From positions 218,470,517 to 218,534,516 of the forward strand of contig NC_077233.1 of NCBI RefSeq assembly GCF_027887165.1: 64,000 nucleotides of DNA, in the 5' to 3' direction. A program made the translations under genes and the position numbers. The notes beneath the pieces are model-generated. The model was given only the letters and a program-made list of their open reading frames with translations, searched no databases and was not told the origin of the DNA. Shown here piece by piece: positions 63,854-64,000 of this stretch (within the stretch, counting starts at the first letter, position 1; each line of letters begins with the position of its first letter). The DNA is from Monodelphis domestica. Taxonomy: Eukaryota; Chordata; Mammalia; Didelphimorphia; Didelphidae.

Positions 63854-64000
63854 GTGAGTCTTCAAAAAGCATTAGAGATCATATTTCAAGATCATGGGAA
63901 TTATAGTTGTACAGAAACTTAGGAATCATATAATTCAAGCTCCCTCATTTTACTGAGAGGAATTGTAAAAGGTTTCACAGGATCACAGTCTCTATAATCT

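Overview
The window is mammalian nuclear DNA, and the repeats point to a marsupial. Most interspersed repeats are tRNA-derived marsupial SINEs (SINE1/WSINE-like and MAR1-like), marsupial-type L1, an RTE-like LINE and many solo LTRs, over a background of old MIR and L2/L3-like debris. I cannot tell an American from an Australian marsupial by eye. Genes have many short exons and long introns, so most long open frames are chance or repeat-derived.

Three host genes were recognised by translating exons and checking splice phases. (1) NUDT1 (MTH1, oxidised-purine nucleotide hydrolase), minus strand, coding 9215 to 3795 in three coding exons, complete at 156 residues. (2) MRM2 (FTSJ2, mitochondrial 16S rRNA 2'-O-methyltransferase), plus strand, coding 18511 to 24542 in three exons, complete at 246 residues. 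(3) MAD1L1 (spindle checkpoint protein MAD1), plus strand, with a CpG-rich promoter and noncoding exon 1 near 38.6 kb and coding exons 2-4 at 52819, 59742 and 63674; the rest lies beyond the right edge. NUDT1 and MRM2 are head to head and share a CpG-rich, ETS-motif promoter near 18.3-18.5 kb. The order NUDT1 / MRM2 / MAD1L1 matches human 7p22. The first 2.8 kb ends in a plus-strand poly(A) signal with a GT-rich element after it and is probably the 3' UTR of the convergent neighbour, SNX8 by synteny (inference).

Layout: 1-2.8 kb probable 3' UTR; 2.8-9.2 kb NUDT1 coding part; 9.2-18.3 kb NUDT1 first intron, ending in a 1.1 kb purine-rich tract beside the promoter; 18.3-24.5 kb MRM2; 24.5-38.5 kb intergenic, almost all repeats, including a nearly full-length L1 (28048-34460) with its target duplications; 38.5-64 kb MAD1L1 exon 1, a 14 kb first intron, and exons 2-4.

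No previously undescribed gene system was found. The most interesting items are structural: an L1 that joins its 5' UTR directly to mid-ORF2, a probable L1 3' transduction, a heptad triplication in L1 ORF1, repeat-like first-intron tracts beside both CpG promoters, an out-of-frame upstream ATG overlapping the MRM2 start, a (TG)12 tract eight bases into a NUDT1 intron, and a series of solo LTRs, most on the minus strand and several with clear 4-bp or 6-bp target duplications.
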